Shown: in pieces, positions 33,329-42,393 of the stretch
Numbering within the stretch: position 1 is the stretch's first letter
Layout of the letters: each line of letters opens with the position of its first letter
Made by a program: the position numbers and the translations under genes
Source: an uncultured Mycoplasmatota bacterium
Lineage (GTDB): Bacteria; Bacillota_I; Bacilli_A; RF39; UBA660
Assembly (NCBI GenBank): GCA_900543675.1
Contig: UQRY01000011.1
Location: 1 to 45,062 of the forward strand
Length of the DNA: 45,062 nt
Reading direction: 5' to 3'
The notes under the pieces: model-generated
What the model was told of the DNA's origin: nothing
Databases searched by the model: none
The model's input: the letters and a program-made list of their open reading frames with translations, nothing else

Positions 33329-33369
33329 TATGACTTAGAAAAAAATAACTATTTTTCATCTTTTTCAAA

Positions 33370-33410
33370 AAAAGAAAAACTACAAATATTTTTACTTGTA
33401 GTTTCCTTTT
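33370..33410 (-). terminator. Terminator of the uvrC-sigma operon
   Basis: AAACTACAA (33377-33385) and TTGTAGTTT (33396-33404) pair around 10 bases and are followed on the minus strand by TTCTTTTTTT. It lies about 90 bases after the sigma-factor stop codon. Confidence 0.75.
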
Positions 33411-33496
33411 TTTCTAAATTAAATACAATCTATACAATTTCAAAAAATTCGTACTAATTATCGATAACGCAATAAATTTGATCATTATAGTATGAA

Positions 33497-35485
33497 TTAG
33501 TACTTTACTTTTTGTCTTTGGCTTGTGCTTTCCTGTTCAATTACAGAATCAATAGCTTGATTAATATTTTCCTTATACAACAACAGTACTCTTTTCATTG
33601 TCTCCAAAACTCCTTCTTTTTCTATTCCTAAAAAGTTAGCAATCGCCTCAGTAGAAAAGTATTTTCCATCAACATAACCAAGTTTTAACGAAACAATAAT
33701 GGCTTCCTTTGCGGATAAAGTATCTACCATTTGCTGAAAAGTTGGCATCTTTAAGAAATCTAATATCTTTTGATAATCCTGTTTTTCTATATCTATAGCT
33801 TCTTTTGATAATCTGGTTGCATTTATCCCCTTAGGTGATTCGTCTTTAGTTACTAAATCTTTTTTTACTCGAGCTTCTTCTACAACTGATACCTCGTCTT
33901 TTGAAGTTGTAGGTTCCACCACTTTAACTAAGGATTGACTTTCGGTATTTTCTAATTCTTGATGTTCAGAAGGTTTTCTTTTATTCGTTTTCTTTTTTTC
34001 TTTAAATAACACTCTTTTATTATTCGCCGGATCTTTATACAATTCTTTAAAATTTTCAATATTTTCTAAAGATTGACTAGGATCATCTGTATAATCAGCA
34101 AATAATTGTATTCCATTAAACGTTCTTAATCGCTTTAATCCTAATAATTCGATTTGTCTTACTCTTTCATCTGATATATGATATCGTTCACTAAGTTCCC
34201 GAAAAGTCCACTTTTTATCCCCATTTAATCCATATCGTAATATAATAATTTCTTTTTCTCGGGGCTTTAACTTAGCTTGTTGAAATAAACTATTGATCTG
34301 AGCAGGTAACAAATTTAAAATAGCACGATCATCCACAGTATTTTCACGAGTAGAAACAGAGGATTCTAATTCTATTTCATCGACACCATCAACATTGTCA
34401 CTATCCTTATCATGATTAACAAACGTATTTAAACTAATCACACCTAAAGTTAACTTGTCAAGTTCTATCGCTTCCGCAACCGGTATTTCTAATTTAGCAG
34501 CAACTTCTTCTATTGTCGGATCCTGTCCAATTTCTAATTTTAACTGTGCACGCACTTTCTTGTATGCGGATATTTTTTGATTTTTCCATACCGGTATTCT
34601 AATATCATTCCCTTTATTATATAGTGCTCGAAGCACAGCCTGTTTAATCCACCAAATAGCATAGACAGAAAGTGGGAACCCCTTCTCTACATCAAATCTA
34701 TCAATTGCCATCATTAATCCAATATTTCCTTCTTGGATTAAATCTAAAAATTCCATACCTCTATCTCTAAATCTTTTCGTAATGGAAACAACCAGCCGTA
34801 AATTACACTCTACCAACCGTTCTTTAGCCTTAATATCCCCTTCTTTTACCCGATAAGCAAGAAATGATTCTTCTTCTTTAGTTAGCAGAGGATACTTACC
34901 AATTTCTCTCAAATACATAGCAACGCTATCAGTAATATTTCCTTCTCCATTAAAGTCAATTTCTGGGGTAAATTTCTTTTCAATATTATTGATCAAACAA
35001 TAACAATCTATCATAAATAAAATATTTGTATCGTTTAATACTTCGTCCCCATTCCCCGATATAAATTCTTCTCGATATTCTTTAAAAATCCTCTCTACAC
35101 TTTGCCATAATTTTTTGTTTTCCTCTATAATTTTCATCATCATATCAGGATTAGGTAAATAATTATACTGAGTAAAAAATAAAGATAATTTTTCTAAATT
35201 ACCTAATGCATCATCTACAGTACGATGCCCCTTAAACCTCTTGGCAATATAAGCTTTTACAATATCAAAAGCACTTTTTTCATCAAGTAATTTTTTCTCT
35301 CCCTGACTCAATAAAAAGTTATTTACTTTTTCTTTTAGTTCATCTAAATCAATTTCTTCTTCCACTTTTATTTCTGTTTCTAAAAAAGAAAAAATCTCTT
35401 CGGTAGTAATTCCCAAATAATCTACTTTTTTTATTCTACCAACAATATATGGTTTAAGTTTATGATATATAATGTCTTTATTCAC
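33497..35485 (-). CDS. Sigma-70 family factor with extended N and C termini
   Basis: A 662-residue sigma factor with a GTG start (TAGGAG 6 bases before). Residues 1-180 are a helical domain without recognisable homology. Region 1.2 begins at about 184 (DSVAMYLREIGKYPLLT), region 2 spans 216-300 (LRLVVSITKRFRDRGMEFLDLIQEG; YAIWWIKQAV), region 3 301-385 and region 4 about 395-455 (LKPREKEIIILRYGL; ISDERVRQIE). A charged linker follows. Residues about 590-640 (LSAKEAIIVSLKLGYVDG...EAIANFLGIEKEGVLETMKRVL) look like a second region 4. In region 2.4 the Thr of the housekeeping QAITRA motif is Leu. It may be an unusual primary or alternative sigma factor; it is last in the uvrC-mutL-miaA operon. Confidence 0.85.
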   Translation of the reverse strand: MNKDIIYHKLKPYIVGRIKKVDYLGITTEEIFSFLETEIKVEEEIDLDELKEKVNNFLLSQGEKKLLDEKSAFDIVKAYIAKRFKGHRTVDDALGNLEKLSLFFTQYNYLPNPDMMMKIIEENKKLWQSVERIFKEYREEFISGNGDEVLNDTNILFMIDCYCLINNIEKKFTPEIDFNGEGNITDSVAMYLREIGKYPLLTKEEESFLAYRVKEGDIKAKERLVECNLRLVVSITKRFRDRGMEFLDLIQEGNIGLMMAIDRFDVEKGFPLSVYAIWWIKQAVLRALYNKGNDIRIPVWKNQKISAYKKVRAQLKLEIGQDPTIEEVAAKLEIPVAEAIELDKLTLGVISLNTFVNHDKDSDNVDGVDEIELESSVSTRENTVDDRAILNLLPAQINSLFQQAKLKPREKEIIILRYGLNGDKKWTFRELSERYHISDERVRQIELLGLKRLRTFNGIQLFADYTDDPSQSLENIENFKELYKDPANNKRVLFKEKKKTNKRKPSEHQELENTESQSLVKVVEPTTSKDEVSVVEEARVKKDLVTKDESPKGINATRLSKEAIDIEKQDYQKILDFLKMPTFQQMVDTLSAKEAIIVSLKLGYVDGKYFSTEAIANFLGIEKEGVLETMKRVLLLYKENINQAIDSVIEQESTSQRQKVKY

Positions 35486-36452
35486 GATGATCTCCTATCT
35501 GTTTAGTTAGTGTTAACCTGTTTTCGTTTTCTCGTTCTTGTTTTTCATTTTCTATTTGCTGAAAGAAATCATCAACAATCACAAAAACAAGAGAAATTTC
35601 TTCTTCGTCTAATTCTGGTTCCCTAAAATTAAATTCCTGAAATAATCTTTTGATTCTAGTAATAAAATCATCCTTATAATCATCTGGTATCAATAAATAT
35701 AAAGCATGTAATGGAATAAAAGACAAATCAATTTTTTCTTCTTGCCTTATCTGTTCACAAAGCAAATACCAGACGTCGTAGGCAATTCCGGCAAGAAACT
35801 CGTCAATATAAGAAACCATCCAATTTTTTAACATGTCTTTCTGTCTAATAGAGTTAGCATGATTAATGAGCTCATGAGACAACAAACTATTTTTAGCTTG
35901 TTCTGGATAAAAAAAGCCATATTCTAAAACTGGAGATAAAAATGTTTGTTCACAACACCACATTTTGATTTGTAAATTTTTTTCTGGTTCGACTTGATCA
36001 ATAAAACTTTTCGTAACAGAAAATTGAAGGAACTCAAAATCATTAAAAACTACATGAGTAAAGATATTCTCCCCGATACACTCATCCAGTACTTTAGTTT
36101 CTCTAGAACCCACCTCATCCATAATCTCATGATAAGGCAAAAACAAATACGAATCTCGACTAGTTAACCTAGATTCTATTCTGCCCATAATAGAAGATTT
36201 TTTAATTTCTTCTTCAGAATCTACTGTTGAAGGTTTTTGATAAAAGCTATCTAACTGATAAATAAGATTTCGATAATCTACTGAGTCAGTTTTTAACTGA
36301 GCGTATAGTTTTTGTTCTTGATCTACCGCAATACGTAAAATTTCTTTAATCTCTTGATAGATACTACTATCTTCTGGATAATAAATTAAACGATGATAAA
36401 TATCCCAAATCACTTCGTCGATTCTGTATATTCTTTGTCCTAAAGTTTCCAT
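35478..36452 (-). CDS. Unknown protein overlapping the sigma-factor gene
   Basis: A 324-residue soluble protein that I do not recognise. It is acidic and helical, with several Trp and Cys residues in the middle (QIKMWCCEQTFLSP, AYDVWYLLCEQIRQEE) and a charged C-terminal helix (DDFFQQIENEKQERENENR). No signal peptide, membrane segment or known motif is visible. Its end overlaps the sigma-factor start by 8 bases, so the two are translationally coupled, and it lies 7 bases after miaA. A regulator or partner of the sigma factor is a reasonable guess from position; no anti-sigma motif was seen. RBS GGAAGTG. Confidence 0.7.
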   Translation of the reverse strand: METLGQRIYRIDEVIWDIYHRLIYYPEDSSIYQEIKEILRIAVDQEQKLYAQLKTDSVDYRNLIYQLDSFYQKPSTVDSEEEIKKSSIMGRIESRLTSRDSYLFLPYHEIMDEVGSRETKVLDECIGENIFTHVVFNDFEFLQFSVTKSFIDQVEPEKNLQIKMWCCEQTFLSPVLEYGFFYPEQAKNSLLSHELINHANSIRQKDMLKNWMVSYIDEFLAGIAYDVWYLLCEQIRQEEKIDLSFIPLHALYLLIPDDYKDDFITRIKRLFQEFNFREPELDEEEISLVFVIVDDFFQQIENEKQERENENRLTLTKQIGDHRE

Positions 36453-36459
36453 TCTGTCT

Positions 36460-37326
36460 TCACTTCCTAATGATATCTAATGCTTCTTCTACAGTTTGTT
36501 CAAAATGATTTAAATTCACTGAAAGCCAAACAATATCTTTAAACTGATGATTGAAAAAAGTATACTGTCTTTTAGCATAACGCCTAGAATTTTGTTTTAT
36601 CTTCTCTATGGCTTCTTCTTTTGAACATTCTCCATCGAAATAGGAATATAACTCTTTATAGCCAATTCCTGTTAGTAGGGCTTTACTACGAAGATTTTGA
36701 TCATAAAAAGATCTTGCCTCTTCGATCACCCCTTCTTCTACCATTTGATCTACTCTTTGATTGATTCGTTGATATAAAACATCCCGATCGAGAGTCAAAC
36801 CAATGATCTTAAAGTCATATAAAGGTTGATCCCCTTTTTTCTCTTCTACAGTTCCATTTTCATAGCGTTCTAATAAACGTTGAAGTCGTCTTTGATTATG
36901 TAAATCTACATCAATATGATCAGTATACTGATGAAGCTTAGTAATAAGTTCTTCAGTAGACAAATTCTCTTTTCCGGTCTTTTCTTCCTTAGGAAAACGG
37001 TAATCAAATAAAGCTGCTTTCAAATAAAGTCCTGTCCCGCCAACTAAAATAATATTTTTCCCACGAGAAGAAATTTCTTTTATCTTCTTCCGACAATCCT
37101 TTTGATAATCATAAACCGTATAGATATCTTCCGGATCAACGATATCAAACAAATGATGAGGAATACCTTCCTTTTCCTCTTCTTTGATTTTAGCGGTCGC
37201 AATATCTAAATGACGATAAACTTGCATACTATCCGCATTGATAATTTCAGCATTTAACTTTTTCGCAAGCTCAACACTTAACTTTGTCTTGCCAACCCCT
37301 GTTGGTCCCACAATACAGATAATCAT
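36460..37326 (-). CDS. miaA: tRNA dimethylallyltransferase MiaA
   Basis: MiaA adds a dimethylallyl group to A37 of tRNAs that read codons starting with U. The 288-residue protein has the P-loop GPTGVGKTKLS (about 7-17), the substrate block NADSMQVYRHLDIATAK (about 35-51), the DRDVLYQRINQRVDQM helix and the C-terminal RRYAKRQYTFF. It overlaps the preceding unknown gene by 4 bases (ATGA) and lies 7 bases before the next. A little short of the usual 300-315 residues, but nothing essential seems missing. Confidence 0.96.
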   Translation of the reverse strand: MIICIVGPTGVGKTKLSVELAKKLNAEIINADSMQVYRHLDIATAKIKEEEKEGIPHHLFDIVDPEDIYTVYDYQKDCRKKIKEISSRGKNIILVGGTGLYLKAALFDYRFPKEEKTGKENLSTEELITKLHQYTDHIDVDLHNQRRLQRLLERYENGTVEEKKGDQPLYDFKIIGLTLDRDVLYQRINQRVDQMVEEGVIEEARSFYDQNLRSKALLTGIGYKELYSYFDGECSKEEAIEKIKQNSRRYAKRQYTFFNHQFKDIVWLSVNLNHFEQTVEEALDIIRK

Positions 37327-37907
37327 AAAAAATCACGATCCCGATGATAAAGAGCATAAAACGTATCTCGATGTTGTCTATGCTTAATTTTCCGTAGTTG
37401 AATCTTGTGATCACTTTTATGAATAATAGCCTCAAGTTCTTTCAACTGTTTCATATTCTCTTGAAAAAATAAAGAATCTTCACTATCGCATACCCCTACA
37501 ATAAAACTTCCACGATGTAGTAATTCATGAATGATACTTTCAGTATCTTCATAAACACCATTACTAATATAACAAGTAGAAGAAGAAAGTATCACTTCCG
37601 GATCTAAAGGTTTTCGAATAACCAACTTCCCGTATGAGGAAACAAGGATATTAGAATTAGGTTGTTCCAAATAAGAAGATACACTGTATTCATCGTGAAT
37701 CACCGTTTCTAAAAGATGATCACTATCCTTAAGTAAATGATATCTACGAATTCCTTTCGCAAAAGAAATGTTATTTTTAGTTTGTTTTTGTAAAAACATA
37801 AGATATTCATTTAAAATAGAAGGTATTGCGGTTCTAAGATAATAAGAGTATAAACTCGGATCATGTTTCACTTCTCGCACAAAGCGTTTTAATAATTCTT
37901 GTTCCAT
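37323..37907 (-). CDS. Unknown protein between mutL and miaA
   Basis: A 194-residue soluble protein that I do not recognise. The N-terminal half is helical (MEQELLKRFVREVKHDPSLYSYYL); the middle has beta character with a Ser-rich turn (ILSSSTCYISNGVYEDTE); the C-terminal part is basic and rich in His (HKSDHKIQLRKIKHRQHRDTFY). The basic tail could bind nucleic acid. It is 12 bases after mutL and overlaps miaA by 4 bases, so it is surely co-expressed with them. Confidence 0.7.
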   Translation of the reverse strand: MEQELLKRFVREVKHDPSLYSYYLRTAIPSILNEYLMFLQKQTKNNISFAKGIRRYHLLKDSDHLLETVIHDEYSVSSYLEQPNSNILVSSYGKLVIRKPLDPEVILSSSTCYISNGVYEDTESIIHELLHRGSFIVGVCDSEDSLFFQENMKQLKELEAIIHKSDHKIQLRKIKHRQHRDTFYALYHRDRDFL

Positions 37908-37919
37908 AAAAAATTCTCC

Positions 37920-39740
37920 CTACATCGATCGTTTAAATAATTTTTCTAAATCATACTTAGAATAAGTAATAATTGTCGGTCTTCCGTGTGGACAAGTAAA
38001 CGGATTTTCACAATCACGAAGACGTTCTAATAATACTTCCATATCTTTTTGCATGATATGATCATTCGCTTTAATCGACGCTTTACAAGCAACCGTTGCG
38101 GCGATATGATGGAGAAATTTCTCCATTTGAAAGTCTTCTTGAGTAATAATAATATCGATAATTTGTCGAACAGCTTGTTCTGTTTTAGCTTTTGTCAACC
38201 AAACAGGTAAAGAACGAATCACAATCGTTTGAAATCCAAATTCTTCATATCCAAATCCTATCTTGTCTAAAAGAGAAAAATTTTGTTTCAAAATCAAGTA
38301 TTCATTCGTCGGAAACTCCAAAGTAATCGGTACCAACAAATCAGTAACTACTCGTTCGGGATTAGCTAATTCTCGTAAATAATACTCGTAATTAATTCGC
38401 TCATTCGCCGCATGCTGATCGATAATAAACATCCCATCTTCATTCTCGGCAATAATATACGTTCCATGAACTAAACCAACTGGATACATCTTTTTAATTC
38501 TCTCTTTTGAAGTAACTGAAGAGTTTTCCTCTTGTCGAAGGGAAGAAGAATCTTCGCTTTCCGTTTTATCTAATGAAGAATAAGAAGTTGAAGGTTCCCT
38601 CGCTTCGAAATCTAAAGTCATCTTTTCAAATTCTTGAAACTCTTGTTCTTTTTGTTGAACATCAAATTCCTGAATACTTCCTGGTGTATAATTGGTACTA
38701 ATTATCGTCTTTCCATTCTCTTCTACTTTTGTTTCCAAAGAAGCATCAGGAATTAATGTTAATTTTTCTAATTGCTTAGTAATAATTTCCGTAACTAGTT
38801 CCTTTAATGTATCCATCTTCGAAAACTTAATATCCATCTTCGTCGGATGAATATTCACATCGATTAAAGCGGGATCTACTTCGATCTGTAAAACAATAAT
38901 CGGAAATTTATCGGGTGGGGTATAGGTATGATAACTATCGGTAATCATTCGAATTAACTCATGATTTTTAATCACTCTACCGTTTACTAAAGTCGTAATC
39001 GCATTTTTATTACTCTTCATCACTTCAGGATAAGAAATATAACCATGAATTTCATAATCGTTATTTTCTCCTTGAACTTCAATCATTTTTTTCGTTACCG
39101 CTAATCCATAAATATCATGAATCACTTTAAGTAGTCGTCCACTACCATCCGTATTGAGTAAAGTTTTCTCATTATTAGTCAAAATAAACTTAATATCGGG
39201 AAAACTTAGCGCCATTTTATCTACATACTCACTAATATAAGCAAGTTCTGTATACAAACTCTTTAAATACTTTAAACGAACTGGAGTATTATAAAATAAA
39301 TCTTCAACAATAATACTAGTCCCTTCTCTTAGATCACAAGAAGAAACACTTAACATCTTTCCCCCATTAATAATGACTTCCGTACCACTCACACCATCAG
39401 AAGTTCTTAATGTAACATGAGACACACTCGCAATCGAAGGAAGTGCTTCCCCACGAAAGCCTAAACTATCAATATTAAACAAGTCATCTACCGCTTTTAA
39501 TTTAGAAGTCGCATGTCTAGAAAAGGCCAACACCGCATCTTCTTTATCCATGCCAATTCCATTATCTGTAACCTTAATCTTTTTAACTCCAGAATCTTCT
39601 AAATCAATCTTAATGACTGTACTCTTCGCATCGATCGCATTTTCTACCAATTCCTTAACGACATTCATGCATTTTTCGACAACTTCTCCTGCCGCAATCT
39701 TGTTCGCTAGAACCTCATCCATTACCCTTATTTTACTCAT
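37920..39740 (-). CDS. mutL: DNA mismatch repair endonuclease MutL
   Basis: MutL couples MutS to downstream repair and, in Bacilli, nicks the new strand. The 606-residue protein has the GHKL ATPase motifs ELVENAIDA, DNGIGM and GFRGEALPSIASVS in the first 110 residues. The C-terminal endonuclease domain carries DQHAANERINYE (the DQHAX2EX4E metal site) and CPHGRP near the end, so nicking activity is expected. The linker (about 345-415) is Ser/Glu-rich. It is in the uvrC operon, away from mutS. Confidence 0.97.
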   Translation of the reverse strand: MSKIRVMDEVLANKIAAGEVVEKCMNVVKELVENAIDAKSTVIKIDLEDSGVKKIKVTDNGIGMDKEDAVLAFSRHATSKLKAVDDLFNIDSLGFRGEALPSIASVSHVTLRTSDGVSGTEVIINGGKMLSVSSCDLREGTSIIVEDLFYNTPVRLKYLKSLYTELAYISEYVDKMALSFPDIKFILTNNEKTLLNTDGSGRLLKVIHDIYGLAVTKKMIEVQGENNDYEIHGYISYPEVMKSNKNAITTLVNGRVIKNHELIRMITDSYHTYTPPDKFPIIVLQIEVDPALIDVNIHPTKMDIKFSKMDTLKELVTEIITKQLEKLTLIPDASLETKVEENGKTIISTNYTPGSIQEFDVQQKEQEFQEFEKMTLDFEAREPSTSYSSLDKTESEDSSSLRQEENSSVTSKERIKKMYPVGLVHGTYIIAENEDGMFIIDQHAANERINYEYYLRELANPERVVTDLLVPITLEFPTNEYLILKQNFSLLDKIGFGYEEFGFQTIVIRSLPVWLTKAKTEQAVRQIIDIIITQEDFQMEKFLHHIAATVACKASIKANDHIMQKDMEVLLERLRDCENPFTCPHGRPTIITYSKYDLEKLFKRSM

Positions 39741-39743
39741 TAC

Positions 39744-40475
39744 TTACTTCCTCTCATCAATCTTTACTTTCAACATTGGTTTTTCTTTATGATAAATCAT
39801 ATTATGAAGCATCACGCTTTCCGCAAATTTCTGTTGAATAAATTCTTCATTATTTTCTGTTCCTTTAGCTAGTTCCTCAGGATGATATTGATAATAGTGA
39901 TAAGCTGCATGAAACCCTAATTGATAGAAATTATCAAAAGAAAGTTCCGTATCAGAGATTTGAAGACGAACCCCACTTTTCTCTGATAATCGTACAGCTT
40001 TTCCTTCTAAAAAGCCTAACTTATAATGTAAATAATCGATAATAGGTTGATTTTCAAAAACGACAGAAGAATTACGCTTACCTTCTAGTTCACGAAGTTT
40101 AACATAACACGAAAGTAACTCATTATCCGTAATAAAACTAGTACGAAGTAAAAATTGATGAGTAAAGTCAGGTGCTTGTTGATTCAAATACGGATAAAGT
40201 GGTTCCAAATGAGTAAGATAACATCCTTCCTTCTTAGAAAGCTTCTTATCCTCATATAAACCTAAGACTTGACCAAACGAAGAAAAATGAGGAAATAAAG
40301 AGTAAGAATAAAAGGACATGTTTTGATGTCTTTCTTCTCTAGAGCGAAAAAACGCGCCAACTAAATCCTCTTCTACTCCGACAATTACTTTATGAGGAAA
40401 TAAAGAAAGTTTACCTTTCTTAGAAACCAAAACATCTCCTACATATAGATCACTTAAATTATATACTGCTGACAT
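39744..40475 (-). CDS. Unknown protein between uvrC and mutL
   Basis: A 243-residue soluble protein that I do not recognise. The first half is beta-rich (YVGDVLVSKKGKLSLFPHKVIVGVEEDL); the second half is helical with many aromatic and His residues (NFYQLGFHAAYHYYQYHPEEL) and a short basic end (KPMLKVKIDERK). It lies 46 bases after uvrC and 3 bases before mutL. The close packing with two repair genes is suggestive, but no domain supports a repair role. Confidence 0.7.
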   Translation of the reverse strand: MSAVYNLSDLYVGDVLVSKKGKLSLFPHKVIVGVEEDLVGAFFRSREERHQNMSFYSYSLFPHFSSFGQVLGLYEDKKLSKKEGCYLTHLEPLYPYLNQQAPDFTHQFLLRTSFITDNELLSCYVKLRELEGKRNSSVVFENQPIIDYLHYKLGFLEGKAVRLSEKSGVRLQISDTELSFDNFYQLGFHAAYHYYQYHPEELAKGTENNEEFIQQKFAESVMLHNMIYHKEKPMLKVKIDERK

Positions 40476-40521
40476 ATAAATTCCCCCTACTAACAGTTCC
40501 TTCTAATAGTTTTTTATCATA

Positions 40522-42300
40522 TCATAATTCCTTTAAATATTCAAAGAATTTTACCGCAACATCATGATTTAATACCGTTTCTAATTCTTCTAATGATGCT
40601 TCTTTCATTTTCTTTAACGAACCAAACTTTTTCAAAAGGGCATGTTTTCGTACTTCGCCAATACCAGGCGCCATATCTAAAAGAGAAGCAAGAGCACCCT
40701 TACTTTTAATATTACGATGATAACTAATCGCATAACGGTGAACCTCATCTTGAATTCGGTTAAGGAACAAAAATAAATGACTATCTTTAGGTAACGGAAT
40801 TTCTTTTAAATCTTGATTCACTAATACACTCGTCTTATGTTGATCATTTTTCTTTAATCCCGCAATCGGAATGTTTAAATGAAGTTCATCAATAACCTCT
40901 TTAGCTGCTGTAATCTGTAATTCACCACCATCGACTAAAATCAAATCAGGAGCGACAAATTCTTCCATTAATACTCGAAAATATCGTCGATAAATTACTT
41001 CTTTCATCGCAGATAAATCATCTTTTACTTCCGTTGAAATTTTAAATTTACGATATTCGTTCTTATTCGGTAAGAAATGATCAAAGACAACCATTCCCCC
41101 AACATAGAAAGTACCAAATAGATGTGAGTTATCAAATGCTTCTATTCGCTCTAATTTAGAAAGAGAAAGTAATTCTCTTAACTCTTCTTCTGCCTGTAAA
41201 CGGTTTGTCTCTTCTCGCTCGATATTTTCATATTTTTCCGTCAAAGAAACTGTCGCATTTTCACAAGCTAAATTCAAAAGATTTTTTAATGCTCCTCGTT
41301 TAGGAATTGAAACTTTTCGTTCTAAATATTCACTAAGTAACTCACTATTCACACAATCAGGAACCAAAATCTCCTTAGGTAAAAGATGATTCTTTTCATA
41401 GAATTGAATAATATAATGAGTCAAATCTTCTTCCAATTGATCAACACTATTAAAAATATCGTTTTGTCTTCCAAACAACAATCCTTCACGAATAAAAAAT
41501 ACCGTTACAGAAAGATAATTCTTATCTTGATAAAAACCAAATAAATCAAAATTATAATTCTTATTTAAATCAATTTTTTGTTTCGTTAACGTAATATCAA
41601 TATCATTTAACATATTCTTTAACTCTAAAGCTTTCTCAAAATTCAAAGCTTCACTTGCCCGTTCCATATCTTCTTTTAACCGTTTAATAATAATTTCGTT
41701 ATTCCCTTTTAAAAAAGAAATAATCTCTGCCATCATCTCTTTTTGTTTCTGTTCATCTACTTCTTTTTGACAGTAACCTAAACATTCTCCAATATGATAA
41801 TAAAGACATACTTCTTTCTTTAAATTCTCACACTTTCTAAGTGGATAAATACGATTCAACATATTTACTGTTTTACGTGCCGCTCCTACATTAGGAAAAG
41901 GACCAAACAAACGACTTTTATGACGTTTACGATTGACATTACGAACAATTCTTAAACGAGGATATTTTTCATCAGTAAGTTCGATATAAGGGTAACTCTT
42001 ATCATCTTTAAGTAAAATATTATATTTAGGATTATACTTCTTAATCAACGTGATTTCCAAGATTAAAGATTCTAATTCCGTTGAAGTAACAATGTATTCA
42101 AAATCAACGATATCGGCAACCAACATCGCTGTCTTTCCTGTCACTAATCCTGTAAAATAACTTTTTAACCGGTTTTTTAAATTTTTTGCTTTCCCTACAT
42201 AGATAATTATCCCGTCCTTATTTTTCATCTGATAACTACCTGGTAATTCTGGTACTAGTTTCAATTTCTCCCGGATATGTTGTTTTATCTCTTCACTCAT
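40522..42300 (-). CDS. uvrC: Excinuclease ABC subunit C
   Basis: UvrC makes both incisions of nucleotide excision repair after UvrAB damage loading. The 592-residue protein has an N-terminal GIY-YIG domain (LPGSYQMKNKDGIIIYVGKAKNLKNRLKSYF, about 18-48, cited by its start), a cysteine-rich segment (CENLKKEVCLYYHIGECLGYC), a UVR domain at about 200-235, the RNase-H-like nuclease (EAFDNSHLFG, ILVDGGELQ) and a C-terminal helix-hairpin-helix (MAPGIGEVRKHALLKKFGS). RBS GAGGAG. It heads the seven-gene operon. Confidence 0.97.
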   Translation of the reverse strand: MSEEIKQHIREKLKLVPELPGSYQMKNKDGIIIYVGKAKNLKNRLKSYFTGLVTGKTAMLVADIVDFEYIVTSTELESLILEITLIKKYNPKYNILLKDDKSYPYIELTDEKYPRLRIVRNVNRKRHKSRLFGPFPNVGAARKTVNMLNRIYPLRKCENLKKEVCLYYHIGECLGYCQKEVDEQKQKEMMAEIISFLKGNNEIIIKRLKEDMERASEALNFEKALELKNMLNDIDITLTKQKIDLNKNYNFDLFGFYQDKNYLSVTVFFIREGLLFGRQNDIFNSVDQLEEDLTHYIIQFYEKNHLLPKEILVPDCVNSELLSEYLERKVSIPKRGALKNLLNLACENATVSLTEKYENIEREETNRLQAEEELRELLSLSKLERIEAFDNSHLFGTFYVGGMVVFDHFLPNKNEYRKFKISTEVKDDLSAMKEVIYRRYFRVLMEEFVAPDLILVDGGELQITAAKEVIDELHLNIPIAGLKKNDQHKTSVLVNQDLKEIPLPKDSHLFLFLNRIQDEVHRYAISYHRNIKSKGALASLLDMAPGIGEVRKHALLKKFGSLKKMKEASLEELETVLNHDVAVKFFEYLKEL

Positions 42301-42332
42301 GTTACGGTCTCCTCATTTCTAATTCCACTTAG

Positions 42333-42341
42333 ATTATAACA
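42333..42341 (-). promoter_or_regulatory. Extended -10 promoter of the uvrC operon
   Basis: TGTTATAAT on the minus strand, 33 bases upstream of the uvrC ATG; a -35 TTATGA at a 17-base spacing is weak. No other strong promoter was seen before the terminator at 33.4 kb, so the downstream genes probably depend on it. Confidence 0.6.
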
Positions 42342-42393
42342 TATTTTAGTTCAATTCATAAACTAAACCTCATATTATTTAAAAGGGATAAAT

